A stretch of DNA of 64,000 nucleotides from Seongchinamella unica. Lineage in GTDB: Bacteria; Pseudomonadota; Gammaproteobacteria; Pseudomonadales; Halieaceae. The notes below the pieces were generated by a model. It did not search any database. It saw only the letters and a program-made list of their open reading frames with translations, and was not told where the DNA came from. The DNA lies in NCBI RefSeq assembly GCF_004354085.1, contig NZ_SMSE01000002.1, positions 310,001-374,000 on the forward strand, read 5' to 3'. This document shows positions 41,721-50,716 of this stretch, one piece after another. The translations under genes were made by a program, and so were the position numbers. Every line of letters begins with the position of its first letter. Positions within the stretch are counted from its first letter, which is position 1.

Positions 41721-42656
41721 CTATTGCTCGAAATCCGGATTTTTCCAGCCGGGCGGCGCGCGGTACTCCTCATTCGGTTGCAGCCGGGAAGCGTAGTCGA
41801 GAACAGCTTCCATCTCGTCCTCGTCAAGTGCCATGCTGAGGGCTGTCATCTCCTCGCTGGCATTGCGGCGGGCGCCTTCGCGCAGCCATTTGAACTGGCG
41901 AACCATGTATTTGTAGTGCTGCGCCTGGAGGCGCGGAATGAGGTCATCATTGCTGCCTTCGCCGTTTTCCCCATGGCATTCGAGGCAGTGCTCCCGATAC
42001 AGTTTCTCCCCCAGGGCGAGGTTTTCGCCTGAGCCAACACCATTCTCGACGCTCATCTCAAGGGTGGAAATATACTCGGCCACATCCGCAACCGCCTGGG
42101 CACCACCGATGCTTTCCACGGTCGCATAGGGCACCATCAGCACTGCGTCCCGGTTACCAGCGCGAAAATCGGCAAGCTGTTTGATGATGACGGTCCGGTG
42201 CTGGCCGGCTATCTGGGGAACGCTGCCGGTGGTCCGTCCCCATCCTTCAGGCTCGTGACAGGCGGCACACTCGCGATAAATAGCAAGGCCGTTGGCCGCG
42301 TCCGGGGTCAGGCTGAGCGCCTGGTCGTACTCTTTTTTAGCCTTGGCCAGCAGTTCTCTCTGGCTTGGCGCGGCAACTCTCACAACGTATGTCTTGGAGA
42401 GGTTGAGAGAGTCGAAGCAGTACTGCAGCGCACGCCTGGCTCGCACCTCGTCGCCCATTTTGTTCAGCTTGACCGCGGAATTTCTCTGCGCGAGACAGGA
42501 TTCCAGTGACTGCTGCAAGGCATGCGTGGGATTGTTTTTCAGGGCAAAGTCGACCTGATCAAGTTCGTCCTGAAAGATGTTCCCCATCGCCGGGAGGGCT
42601 ATCAGGGTGGACAGTGCGGATGCTGCTAAAATCAACCTGGATGATTTGCGTCGCAT
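41721..42656 (-). CDS. Dihaem c-type cytochrome (cytochrome c4-like), periplasmic
   Basis: 311 residues from ATG 42656 (AAGG upstream), giving a clean signal peptide MRRKSSRLILAASALSTLIA-LPAMG. A ~100-residue helical N-terminal region with three Cys precedes two CxxCH haem sites, ECAACHE and HCLECHG, separated by about 95 residues, with distal Met candidates. The tandem cytochrome domains look like cytochrome c4/c553 electron carriers; the helical preamble is unusual for them. The gene is alone on the minus strand, after a 194-base gap in which nothing was recognised. Confidence 0.85.
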   Translation of the reverse strand: MRRKSSRLILAASALSTLIALPAMGNIFQDELDQVDFALKNNPTHALQQSLESCLAQRNSAVKLNKMGDEVRARRALQYCFDSLNLSKTYVVRVAAPSQRELLAKAKKEYDQALSLTPDAANGLAIYRECAACHEPEGWGRTTGSVPQIAGQHRTVIIKQLADFRAGNRDAVLMVPYATVESIGGAQAVADVAEYISTLEMSVENGVGSGENLALGEKLYREHCLECHGENGEGSNDDLIPRLQAQHYKYMVRQFKWLREGARRNASEEMTALSMALDEDEMEAVLDYASRLQPNEEYRAPPGWKNPDFEQ

Positions 42657-42850
42657 GATGATGCCTTGCTGGCCTAAAAGCCCTTTCATGCTAGTTCAGT
42701 GTTTACTGGGTTGCAATTGATTGACCTCAAGGAATTTTGCTTTCAGCGCAAGTGATAAAGCCCTGACACTGACCGTTGCAGGTTTCGCCGTGCCGACAGT
42801 GGGCTATGGACGACCCTACCGGGCTGCTACCGAAAGCCTGGCGGGGTTCC

Positions 42851-43624
42851 CTATGCGGAGGGTTCCTGGCCGGGTAAGGGCAGGTCGGATTTGATGGGAA
42901 AGCCCATCAGCGGCCCTATACCTTCCTCGCCGCGGACATGTTGAATGATGCGGTACAGCAGGCCCGCCGCAGAGCCGTTGAGCAGGGCGTCGGCAATCAT
43001 ATCGTCGGTATCGACGGCTTGCGCCGTTTTCAGCAGTTTGCCGAAGGTATGGGCAAAGGTTTCCGAGTGACGCCGGCGAACAGCGGTGCCGAAAAAAATC
43101 TCGCACAGCTTATCCATGTCTTCCCGGTAATTGACCGCCACCGCAATCATTTTGCGAATAAAGAATGAATTGTCGCCGGTGGCTGCGCGGTGCCTCTGTT
43201 CGGTAAATTCTTCCCCGGTGATTTCTCCCGTGCCGGTGGGACCGCAAACAGACATGTAGTGAAAGGCCGCGATCGCACCCAGTTGATCCTGTACCAGGTC
43301 GTGCAGTTTAAAATAGGAATCACGCTGGGAGTGCACTTCAAGCCGTCGGGCGCTCTGTTCCTGGATGGATATGGCCCGGGTGTTGGCGGATATCTCCTTT
43401 TGCTGCATAAAGTGGCCGATGACCAGCCAGAGAAAGGCCAGCGGGGCAAATGCACCCTCCAGGAAGCTACCGATATCGGCGGTCGGCAGGTGCACGAAAC
43501 TGTCCAGACCAACGATCGACACCAGGTAGACCAGGCCGGCGCTGATCCAGATGAGAGTAACCGCAAGGCCAAAAGCGACCCGCCAGTCCATACCCAGCAG
43601 GCCCGCCTGCTTGCCGTCAGTCAT
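42851..43624 (-). CDS. Two-helix membrane protein of unknown function
   Basis: 257 residues. Two N-terminal hydrophobic helices (about 13-38 and 50-70: FGLAVTLIWISAGLVYLVSI; FAPLAFLWLVIGHFMQQKEI). A short coiled stretch with many Q/E/R follows, then a soluble helical C-terminal domain of about 150 residues with conserved-looking HYMSVCGP and ADALLNGSAAGLLYRII. The arrangement (membrane anchor plus cytosolic helical domain) recalls sensory or structural anchors, but no family is recognised. A 28-base gap separates it from the Pmp3-like gene, so the two are probably co-transcribed. Confidence 0.7.
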   Translation of the reverse strand: MTDGKQAGLLGMDWRVAFGLAVTLIWISAGLVYLVSIVGLDSFVHLPTADIGSFLEGAFAPLAFLWLVIGHFMQQKEISANTRAISIQEQSARRLEVHSQRDSYFKLHDLVQDQLGAIAAFHYMSVCGPTGTGEITGEEFTEQRHRAATGDNSFFIRKMIAVAVNYREDMDKLCEIFFGTAVRRRHSETFAHTFGKLLKTAQAVDTDDMIADALLNGSAAGLLYRIIQHVRGEEGIGPLMGFPIKSDLPLPGQEPSA

Positions 43625-43652
43625 AATGACAGAACCCTTGCAACGATCTGAT

Positions 43653-43814
43653 CTACAACACCGTCAGCCAGATGGCATGCAGTACACCGGGCAGCCACAT
43701 CAGCAGGCAGAGAACGATATTGATTACCAGGTCTGAACCGGCGCCCTTTTTCAGGTAGACCGCCAGCGGTGGCAGCAGGATGGAAACGATCAGTGCAACC
43801 AGTTTATTGTCCAT
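43653..43814 (-). CDS. YqaE/Pmp3 family small membrane protein
   Basis: 53 residues, too short for routine ORF cut-offs: starts MDNKLVALIVSILLPPLAVY, then LKKGAGSDLVINIVLCLLMW and LPGVLHAIW. This is the complete Pmp3/YqaE (UPF0057) pattern: helix, PPLAV, basic-glycine turn, NI-L--L-W-PG-HA second helix. Pmp3 proteins are tiny double-spanning membrane proteins linked to stress and membrane potential; bacterial function is unclear. AAGGA lies about 11 bases before the ATG. It is upstream of the two-helix membrane protein gene. Confidence 0.88.
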   Translation of the reverse strand: MDNKLVALIVSILLPPLAVYLKKGAGSDLVINIVLCLLMWLPGVLHAIWLTVL

Positions 43815-43883
43815 TTTATTGGTGTCCTTCGGTCTTTCAAAAAGCGGGGCTTGGTCGTTACTGCAGTGACGCCCCGTCCTATC

Positions 43884-44921
43884 CTAATTCATTAGTGCCT
43901 GTTTGCGGTAGTCCGCAGGGGGCATACCATACCAACGCCTGAACGCCCGGCGGAAATTGGCACTGTCATGGTAACCGAGTAAAAGGGCCACGGACTCGAT
44001 ACTCAGGCCGGGTTCCCCAAGGTGGCGAACTGCCAGTTCAGATAGCAGTTGCTCGGTGACTTCCCGGTAGCCGGTGCCCTCTTTATTCAACCGCCTCGCC
44101 AATGTGCGCTTGGATACGTAAAGGGATTTCGCCACATCCGCTTCAGTGACACTACCCAATGGCTGCGCCAGCAGGAAACGTCGCACCCTGTTGGTCATGG
44201 CCGTGGCTGCGATCGGGGTTTCCTCCAGCATTTGGGCACACAGCCTGCGAGCGATGGCGTAGGATGCTGCGTCCCCTGAAGGATTGCTCTCACCGGCCAG
44301 CGAGCGGGGAATCAGCAGGCAGTCTTCCGGCTGCTCAAATTTGATCATTGACTGGAGGTATTGCCCATACGCCCGGTAATAGGCCGGTCGTGGGAAGTGA
44401 AAACAGAACAGGGCTTCGGTGAGTGTGCGGCCCAGAAATGCCTCCACCAGTGATTGCAGGGCCATGGCAAAGCACTCAGTCAACATACGGGTCTCGCTGG
44501 AGTCCTGCTGCAAGGTGATCCGTAACTCGCATCTGAGCCACGATCCATCTTCATTGATGTCCAGCTGGGCGAAGGGTATGCGCAGTGGCAGGAAGTCCCG
44601 CAGGGATTGCAGGGCGGTCAACAGATCAGGGCTCGATAGTGCCAGGTAGCCGATGGGGCCGTGAGATGCAGGCTTGAGTTGCCTGCCGATGCGCAATCCC
44701 AGCTCTGGTGCCCCGGCGATGGTACGCGCGTTGCGCAGCACCTGGACCTGTTGCCTGCCGGTCAGCCGGCTCTCATCCCCGGCCAGCAGTACGTCCACCG
44801 GCAAGTCAGTGCCAGCGAGCAGGCGTGGCAGGTCCCGTTCCTGGAGACCCAGTTCACGGGCAATAATGCGGGAGTAACTGCTGGGGATAAAGTCATGGTC
44901 ACGATGCGCGCTCATTGGCAC
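43884..44921 (-). CDS. AraC-family transcriptional regulator
   Basis: 345 residues. N-terminal AraC-type ligand-binding region (about 15-210; HGPIGYLALSSPDLLTALQS) of the arabinose_bd class seen in ArgR/OruR/AlkR-like regulators. The C-terminal double HTH (about 240-335) has VSKRTLARRLNKEGTGYREV and ESVALLLGYHDSANFRRAFR-RWYGMPPADYR. It is divergent from the ferredoxin-CYP153 pair, with a phased repeat operator in the 94-base gap. AraC regulators in this position (AlkR, for example) respond to alkanes, so alkane or fatty alcohol sensing is a reasonable inference. Confidence 0.9.
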   Translation of the reverse strand: MPMSAHRDHDFIPSSYSRIIARELGLQERDLPRLLAGTDLPVDVLLAGDESRLTGRQQVQVLRNARTIAGAPELGLRIGRQLKPASHGPIGYLALSSPDLLTALQSLRDFLPLRIPFAQLDINEDGSWLRCELRITLQQDSSETRMLTECFAMALQSLVEAFLGRTLTEALFCFHFPRPAYYRAYGQYLQSMIKFEQPEDCLLIPRSLAGESNPSGDAASYAIARRLCAQMLEETPIAATAMTNRVRRFLLAQPLGSVTEADVAKSLYVSKRTLARRLNKEGTGYREVTEQLLSELAVRHLGEPGLSIESVALLLGYHDSANFRRAFRRWYGMPPADYRKQALMN

Positions 44922-44924
44922 ATT

Positions 44925-44959
44925 GTCATTAAATGACCCTTTTTAGTCAATAAATGACC
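44925..44959. promoter_or_regulatory. Phased direct-repeat operator between araC-type gene and ferredoxin-CYP153
   Basis: GTCATTAAATGACC (44925-44938) and GTCAATAAATGACC (44946-44959) are 14-base repeats with one mismatch, starting 21 bases apart, i.e. two helical turns. The first is itself a perfect palindrome over GTCAT-TAA-ATGAC. Tandem sites with 21-bp phasing are typical for AraC dimers. The first copy begins only 4 bases upstream of the regulator's start codon, so binding could also repress it. Confidence 0.75.
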
Positions 44960-45015
44960 TCCCATTGCTATTGGCCTGCACTAAACTGGATGGCGTGCAA
45001 AAAAAGGAACCCGCC

Positions 45016-45336
45016 ATGCCCAGAATTACCCTGGTCGAGTTCAATGGAACCGGCCACACCATCGATGCCGAATCCGGCAAGACCCTGATGCTCAACGCAA
45101 TTGAAAACGGTATCCCCGGTATCGACGCCGACTGTGGCGGCGCCTGTGCCTGCGGGACCTGCCATGTATTCCTGGACCCCCAGTGGCTGGCAGCCGCTGG
45201 CGAGTCCAATCCACTGGAGGATGCCATGTTGGCTATGCGTCCGGATCGGGAGGGCCGCTCCCGGCTGAGTTGCCAGATCGAGGTGACCGACGCCATGGAA
45301 GGCATGGTCGTCCGGATGCCCGAATACCAGATGTGA
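45016..45336 (+). CDS. [2Fe-2S] ferredoxin, partner of CYP153
   Basis: 106 residues from ATG 45016 (AAGGAA upstream); the longer frame to 44965 is not needed. Adrenodoxin/putidaredoxin type: ligands Cys40, Cys46, Cys49 (CGGACACGTC) and Cys86 (RLSCQ). ITLVEFNGTGHTIDAESGKT is the usual N-terminal strand set. Sits 16 bases before the CYP153 gene, so it is the probable immediate electron donor. The reductase that would feed it from NAD(P)H is not in the neighbourhood. Confidence 0.93.
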   Translation: MPRITLVEFNGTGHTIDAESGKTLMLNAIENGIPGIDADCGGACACGTCHVFLDPQWLAAAGESNPLEDAMLAMRPDREGRSRLSCQIEVTDAMEGMVVRMPEYQM

Positions 45337-45352
45337 ATGGAGCAGCGAACCA

Positions 45353-46597
45353 ATGAACCCCATGACACAACTCCCTGATCCGGCTGCCACGCCTCTGGAA
45401 GAAATAGATTTCAGCGACCCACGGATGTTTCTTGAGGACAGCTGGTACCCTTATTTCGCGCGCCTGCGCGACGAGGCCCCGGTACATTACCAGGCGGAAA
45501 GTCCCTTCGGGCCGTTCTGGTCGGTCACTCGATTTGACGACATCGTCGCCGTGGACACCAATCACCAGGACTTCTCTTCGGAACCGGCGATCGTGATTGG
45601 CGACCCCGAGGAAGATATGCCGCTGGATATGTTTATTGCCATGGACCCGCCCAAACACGACTTGCAGCGCAAGGCGGTGCAGTCGGTGGTGGCGCCCAGG
45701 AACCTGGCGGAAATGGAATCCCTGATCCGCTCACGCGTTGCCGCAATACTCGACAATCTGCCAGTTGGAGACACCTTCAACTGGGTCGATGAGGTTTCCA
45801 TCAACCTCACCACCCAGATGCTGGCTACCCTGTTTGATTTTCCTTTCGAGCAACGCTCCAAGTTGACCTACTGGTCGGATATGGCTACCGCCGCGCCGCA
45901 AATCTCGGGGGGTGATGCCGACCCCCGGGAGCGTGAAACCGCGCTGCTGGATTGTCTGGCAACATTTACCGGGATCTGGCATGAGCGCGAGGCGAGCGAC
46001 AGTGCCGGCTTTGACCTGATCACGTTGTTGCAGCGTGATCCGAATACCAGCGAGATGGCAGACAACCCGGTCGAATTTCTCGGTAACCTGCTGTTGCTGA
46101 TTGTGGGCGGCAACGACACCACCCGCAACTCAGCTACCGGCGGGGTGCTGGCCCTGAACCAGAATCCCGGGGAGTACGACAAGCTGCGCGCGGACCCCGG
46201 GCTCATCCCCTCCATGGTGTCGGAAATCATCCGCTGGCAAACACCCCTGGCACACATGCGCCGGCGAGCGACCAGGGACCTGGAGTTTCGTGGTCAGAAA
46301 ATCCGCGAGGGTGATAAGGTGGTTATGTGGTACATGTCCGGTAATCGCGACGAACGCAGCATCGACAATCCCAACGCGTTTATCATCGACCGCAAAAATC
46401 CCCGCCACCACATCTCTTTTGGCTTCGGCGTGCATCGCTGCATGGGTAACCGCCTGGCCGAGATGCAGTTGCGTATCCTGTGGGAGGAAATCATGCGGCG
46501 ATTCAGCTTAGTCGAGGTGATGGCGGAACCGAAACGGGTGCAGTCCAACTTCGTCCGGGGTTACGAAACCCTGCCGGTCCGAGTGCATCCTCTGTAA
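45353..46597 (+). CDS. Cytochrome P450, CYP153 family alkane terminal hydroxylase
   Basis: 414 residues. Soluble P450 hydroxylating medium-chain n-alkanes or fatty acids at the omega position. Haem Cys363 in FGFGVHRCMGNRLAE; I-helix LLLIVGGNDTTRNS; ExxR in SEIIRWQTPLAHMRRRA. The stretches SPFGPFWSVTRFDDI, MFIAMDPPKHDLQRKAVQSV and ERVQSNFVRGY-like VQSNFVRGYETL match CYP153A enzymes very closely. Operon with the ferredoxin and divergent AraC regulator. Products would enter CoA activation and beta-oxidation, for which the window has a module at 53.6-59.1 kb. A role in terpenoid hydroxylation is less likely. Confidence 0.93.
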   Translation: MNPMTQLPDPAATPLEEIDFSDPRMFLEDSWYPYFARLRDEAPVHYQAESPFGPFWSVTRFDDIVAVDTNHQDFSSEPAIVIGDPEEDMPLDMFIAMDPPKHDLQRKAVQSVVAPRNLAEMESLIRSRVAAILDNLPVGDTFNWVDEVSINLTTQMLATLFDFPFEQRSKLTYWSDMATAAPQISGGDADPRERETALLDCLATFTGIWHEREASDSAGFDLITLLQRDPNTSEMADNPVEFLGNLLLLIVGGNDTTRNSATGGVLALNQNPGEYDKLRADPGLIPSMVSEIIRWQTPLAHMRRRATRDLEFRGQKIREGDKVVMWYMSGNRDERSIDNPNAFIIDRKNPRHHISFGFGVHRCMGNRLAEMQLRILWEEIMRRFSLVEVMAEPKRVQSNFVRGYETLPVRVHPL

Positions 46598-46610
46598 ATC
46601 TTGCAGCCAT

Positions 46611-46635
46611 AAAAAAGCCCCGCTATTGCGGGGCT
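46611..46635 (-). terminator. Intrinsic terminator of fdxA
   Basis: On the minus strand, an 8-bp stem AGCCCCGC / GCGGGGCT (46635-46628 with 46623-46616, loop AATA) is followed by six T's (46616-46611). It starts 17 bases past the fdxA stop. On the plus strand the hairpin would also end the CYP153 transcript but lacks the T run. Confidence 0.9.
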
Positions 46636-46652
46636 CCGGCGTTGCAGCGCAA

Positions 46653-46976
46653 CTAGCGTTGCAGTAATTCCAGCTTGTTGGGTTTGCCGGCCCATTCTTC
46701 GGCGTCCGGCAGGGCGTCCTTCATCTCGGTAATGCAGGGCCAGACTTCCGCCAGTTCGGCGTTCAGCTCGAGGAAGACCTGCTGGTCTTCCGGCAGTTCG
46801 TCCTCGGAGAAGATAGCGTCCACGGGACATTCCGGCTCACAGAGGGCGCAGTCAATGCACTCGTCCGGGTGAATGACCAGAAAGTTTGGGCCCTCGTAAA
46901 AACAGTCGACCGGGCAGACTTCCACGCAGTCGGTGTGCTTACAGTTGATACAATCTTCGCCTACAACAAATGTCAT
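46653..46976 (-). CDS. fdxA: Seven-iron ferredoxin FdxA
   Basis: 107 residues. [3Fe-4S][4Fe-4S] ferredoxin of the Azotobacter FdI type. Cys9, Cys17 and Cys50 suit the 3Fe cluster, and Cys21, Cys40, Cys43 and Cys46 the 4Fe cluster ([31 protein letters not shown]). Extra C-terminal ~50 residues as usual for the family. Adjacent to mutS as in Pseudomonas, 184 bases downstream of it. This gene is often co-inherited with rpoS and mutS. Confidence 0.96.
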   Translation of the reverse strand: MTFVVGEDCINCKHTDCVEVCPVDCFYEGPNFLVIHPDECIDCALCEPECPVDAIFSEDELPEDQQVFLELNAELAEVWPCITEMKDALPDAEEWAGKPNKLELLQR

Positions 46977-47160
46977 GCTCTAAAAACCTCTATCCGTTTT
47001 TCTTCACCGTCATCCATGGTCAGGCCCGGATCCAGTGGGTTGTCGTCGCTGAACACCCGCCGGGGCGGGAATGACAGTGATAGGGCCACCCTTCACGGGG
47101 ACTCCAGACTGGCGGGCGTAAGTTTACCTGCATGCCCCGGGGAAATGAAGTCCCGGCCCG

Positions 47161-49749
47161 CTACAGTTTACGCTTGAGTTCGTAGAGTGTCTCCAGTGCC
47201 TGGCGGGGGCTGAGATCGTCCACGTCCAGTTCTTCGAGCTCGTCGATCACCGGGTGGGATGTCGCGCCGGCAAACAGATCGACCTGGGGGGAGGCTGGCG
47301 GCGCGACCTGCCCGGTAAGGCCTCCGCCGGGCTGGCCACGTCCTGCCTCCAGTTCGCCAAGCTTCTCGCCCGCCGCCCGCAGGACAGTGGCGGGAATACC
47401 GGCCAGTTTCGCTACCTGCAGGCCGAAGCTGCGATTTGCCGGCCCTTCCTGAATATGGTGCAGGAACACCACGTGGTCCTGGTGCTCGGTGGCATCCAGG
47501 TGCACGTTGGCCATGGTCGGGCAGAGTTCGGGCAATGCGGTCAGCTCGAAATAGTGGGTGGCGAACAGGGTGAAGGCTTTAACGTTGCGGGCCAGCTCCA
47601 CTGCGGCCGCCCAGGCCAGGCTGAGGCCGTCGAAAGTACTGGTGCCGCGGCCCACTTCATCCATCAATACCAGGGAGCGGGGCGTGGCGTTATGCAATAT
47701 GTTCGCCGTTTCGGTCATTTCGACCATGAAAGTCGAGCGGCCGGACGCGAGGTCGTCGGAGGAGCCTATGCGGGTGAAAATACGGTCCATGGGCGCAAGC
47801 CGGGCTGCACTGGCAGGGACATAGCTGCCGATGTGGGCGAGCAGTGCGATCACCGCATTCTGGCGCATGTAGGTCGATTTACCGCCCATGTTGGGGCCGG
47901 TGATCAGCAACATGCGGCGAGATTCGTCGAGCAGGGTGTCGTTGGCGATAAAGGGTTCCTCGAGGACCTGTTCTACCACCAGGTGGCGGCCCTGTGCCAC
48001 CTCGAATACCTGCTCCTGGCAGAATTGCGGACGGCACAGGCTCAGGCTGTCGGCGCGCTCCGCGAGGCAGGACAGCACATCAATCTGGGATACCGCCGCG
48101 GCGGTATCCTGCAGTGGTGCCAGTTGTTCGTTGAGCTGTTCCAGCAGTTCATCGTAGAGGGCTTTTTCCCGCGCCAGCGCCCGGCTCTTGCTGGACAGGG
48201 CCTTGTCTTCGAACTCCTTGAGCTCGGGGGTGATAAAGCGCTCGGCGTTTTTCAGGGTCTGCCGGCGGATGTATTCGGCAGGTGCCTTGTCTGACTGGGC
48301 TCGGCCGATCTCGATGTAATAGCCGTGGACCCGGTTGTAACCGACCTTCAGCGAAGGTATTCCGGTGGCTTCCCGTTCACGTTGCTCGATGTCCAGCAAA
48401 TAGTCAGCTGCCCCGGTACTGATATTGCGTAACTGGTCCAGTTCTTCATCGTAGCCGTCGGCGATCACCCCGCCGTCACGAATCACCACCGGCGGGTTGT
48501 CGATGATCGCCCGCTGCAGCAGGTCTACCAGGTCCGGGTAGTCTCCGGCCTGGTGTGACAGGCTTGCCAGCAGAGGAGCGCTGCAATGGCCCAGTTCCGA
48601 CCGTAACCGGGGTAATGCGGCCAGCGAGCTCAGCAGGCGGGTGAGGTCTCTGGGGCGGGCGCTGCGCAGGGCCACCCGGGTGAGGATGCGCTCCATGTCA
48701 CCGATGGGCTTGAGGGCTTCGCGCACAGTTTCATAGTGATAGTTGCCGCAGAGTGCGGCGATCGCGTCCTGGCGCCTTTCAAGGGTGGCTATGTCGGTGA
48801 GCGGGCGGTGCAGCCAGCGCCGCAACAGGCGGCTGCCCATGGCGGTAATGCCCTTGTCCAGGACGGAATACAGGGTGTTGCGGTCGCCGCCGGCCATGTT
48901 GATGTCGATTTCCAGGTTGCGGCGGGTGGCCGCATCGAGGATGACGCTGGCCTCGCGGCTCTCGTGGCTCATACTGCGGATGTGGGGCAGGTTGGAGCGC
49001 TGGGTATCCTTGACGTATTGCAACAGGCAGCCGGCCGCGCCGATGGCGAGATCGAGGCCATCGCAACCGAAGCCCTGCAGGTCATGGGTCTGGAACTGGG
49101 CGTTGAGGGCGCGACGGGCGCTGTCGACATCGAATTCCCACTCCGGCTGCGGGCGGGCACCGCTGCGGGTGGTAATGGCGGTATGGCCAATGCTGTCGCA
49201 ATAGAGGGTCTCGGCGGGAGCCAGGCGTTGCAGTTCGCCGGTAAGCGCCTCGTCGCCATTCACTTCCAGCACGCGGAAACGGCCGCTGGCCAGGTCCAGG
49301 TAGGCCAGGCCGTAGTCGTCACCGCGCTGTGCCACCGCCAGCAGCAGGTTGTCCACCCGCTCTTCCAGTAGCGCCTCGTCTGAGAGTGTTCCGGGGGTGA
49401 CCACCCGCACCACCTTGCGTTCGACCGGCCCCTTGCTGGTGGCGGGATCGCCGATCTGTTCGGCGATGGCCACGGAAACACCGGCTTTCACCAGCCGCGC
49501 CAGATATCCCTCGGCGGCATGGTAGGGCACGCCGCACATGGGGATGGGGTCGCCATTGGACTTACCCCGGGCGGTGAGAGTGATGTCGAGCAGTTCCGCC
49601 GCCTGTTTGGCGTCGTCGTAGAACAGCTCATAGAAGTCGCCCATGCGGTAAAACACCAGGTCGTTGGGGTGTTCCGCCTTGATGGCCAGGTATTGAACCA
49701 TCATGGGGGTGTGGCCGGATTGCTTGTTGGAGCTGGTTGTGTTGCTCAA
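47161..49749 (-). CDS. mutS: DNA mismatch repair protein MutS
   Basis: 862 residues, full length. Mismatch-sensing Phe-x-Glu in [19 protein letters not shown] near residue 35. Connector, core and clamp domains follow. Walker [21 protein letters not shown], Walker B region [20 protein letters not shown], and [12 protein letters not shown]. The C-terminal dimer/tetramerisation helix ([20 protein letters not shown]) is present. The fdxA gene follows downstream on the same strand; cinA/recA, frequent upstream neighbours elsewhere, are absent, and 206 bases separate mutS from the peroxiredoxin gene. Those 206 bases show nothing beyond a GC-rich stretch. Confidence 0.98.
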   Translation of the reverse strand: MSNTTSSNKQSGHTPMMVQYLAIKAEHPNDLVFYRMGDFYELFYDDAKQAAELLDITLTARGKSNGDPIPMCGVPYHAAEGYLARLVKAGVSVAIAEQIGDPATSKGPVERKVVRVVTPGTLSDEALLEERVDNLLLAVAQRGDDYGLAYLDLASGRFRVLEVNGDEALTGELQRLAPAETLYCDSIGHTAITTRSGARPQPEWEFDVDSARRALNAQFQTHDLQGFGCDGLDLAIGAAGCLLQYVKDTQRSNLPHIRSMSHESREASVILDAATRRNLEIDINMAGGDRNTLYSVLDKGITAMGSRLLRRWLHRPLTDIATLERRQDAIAALCGNYHYETVREALKPIGDMERILTRVALRSARPRDLTRLLSSLAALPRLRSELGHCSAPLLASLSHQAGDYPDLVDLLQRAIIDNPPVVIRDGGVIADGYDEELDQLRNISTGAADYLLDIEQREREATGIPSLKVGYNRVHGYYIEIGRAQSDKAPAEYIRRQTLKNAERFITPELKEFEDKALSSKSRALAREKALYDELLEQLNEQLAPLQDTAAAVSQIDVLSCLAERADSLSLCRPQFCQEQVFEVAQGRHLVVEQVLEEPFIANDTLLDESRRMLLITGPNMGGKSTYMRQNAVIALLAHIGSYVPASAARLAPMDRIFTRIGSSDDLASGRSTFMVEMTETANILHNATPRSLVLMDEVGRGTSTFDGLSLAWAAAVELARNVKAFTLFATHYFELTALPELCPTMANVHLDATEHQDHVVFLHHIQEGPANRSFGLQVAKLAGIPATVLRAAGEKLGELEAGRGQPGGGLTGQVAPPASPQVDLFAGATSHPVIDELEELDVDDLSPRQALETLYELKRKL

Positions 49750-49955
49750 AATCTGTACTGTCGGCAGGTGTGCGGGTTGGCGCTAACAGTAACAGTTTTC
49801 CGGGTGGCGATGTAGGGTTTACCGCCGCCTGACCTCGAGGCTGGCAGGGCGGTTGTCGCCGTAACGCTCGCCGTCGTTGAGTCTTCGCTTGCGAGACTGA
49901 CCCGCAACAGGGGATGGCGGGTTGCCCACTGGACAACCCGCGGGGCAGGACCTGA

Positions 49956-50525
49956 TCAGCCTTCGAATGCCTTGCGTGCCTCGGTCACCCCGGGAGCATC
50001 AGCGCCCTTGATGTAGGCCAGCATGGTGTCGGCATCGGACACTTCGAAGGGGTCGATCGGGCAGTTGTCGCCGAAATCAGGCTCGATGAACATCTTTTCG
50101 ATCTTGCCGTCGTCTACCAGCATGGAATAGCGCCAGGAACGCATGCCGAAACCCAGGTTGGACTTGTCGACCAACATGCCCATCTTGCGGGTAAACTCGC
50201 CGTTACCGTCGGGCAGCAGGAAGACGTTTTTGTTACCGACCTCCTTGCCCCACTTGAACATGACGAAGGCGTCGTTGACCGAGACACAAATAATTGCGTC
50301 TACGCCGTTGGCCTTGAACTCGTCATAGAGTTCCTCGTAGCGCGGCAAATGGTTGGAGGAACAGGTCGGGGTGAAAGCGCCGGGCAGGGAGAACACAACA
50401 ACTTTCTTGCCCGCGAACAGGTCTTCAGTGCTTGTGTCCTGCCAGCGGTAGGGGTTGGGGCCCTCTACTGACTCGTCGCGAACGCGGGTTTTGAATACAA
50501 CAGTGGGCACTCTTTCGATCGACAT
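49956..50525 (-). CDS. Peroxiredoxin, Prx5/glutathione-dependent type
   Basis: 189 residues. Thioredoxin fold; peroxidatic Cys55 in [40 protein letters not shown] and [30 protein letters not shown] are Prx5 hallmarks. There is no fused glutaredoxin domain, so reduction by separate glutaredoxin or thioredoxin is expected. Reduces H2O2 and alkyl hydroperoxides, a plausible need beside P450 chemistry. The AT-rich 190-base upstream region is shared with the divergent Crp/Fnr gene. Confidence 0.95.
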   Translation of the reverse strand: MSIERVPTVVFKTRVRDESVEGPNPYRWQDTSTEDLFAGKKVVVFSLPGAFTPTCSSNHLPRYEELYDEFKANGVDAIICVSVNDAFVMFKWGKEVGNKNVFLLPDGNGEFTRKMGMLVDKSNLGFGMRSWRYSMLVDDGKIEKMFIEPDFGDNCPIDPFEVSDADTMLAYIKGADAPGVTEARKAFEG

Positions 50526-50716
50526 GATGATCTCCTTTGATCTGTGGTCTACGTGAATAAAGATAATTTATTGATCATTGGTAATCCAATTGTATATTGC
50601 TATGGAAGGAGGTGGTTTTACCTATCATCGGAGCTGCTACTATGGGCGCCCCAAGGCATAGAGCCTCTGTTTTCAGGTTACCGCAGTGTATTTAATTTCT
50701 GGCTTACGGGCATGTG

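Noticed and set aside
50526-50716. OxyR site between the peroxiredoxin and Crp/Fnr genes
   Set aside because: The AT-rich gap has GATCATTGG and ATTGCTATGG stretches but not the four spaced ATAG-type contacts an OxyR site needs.
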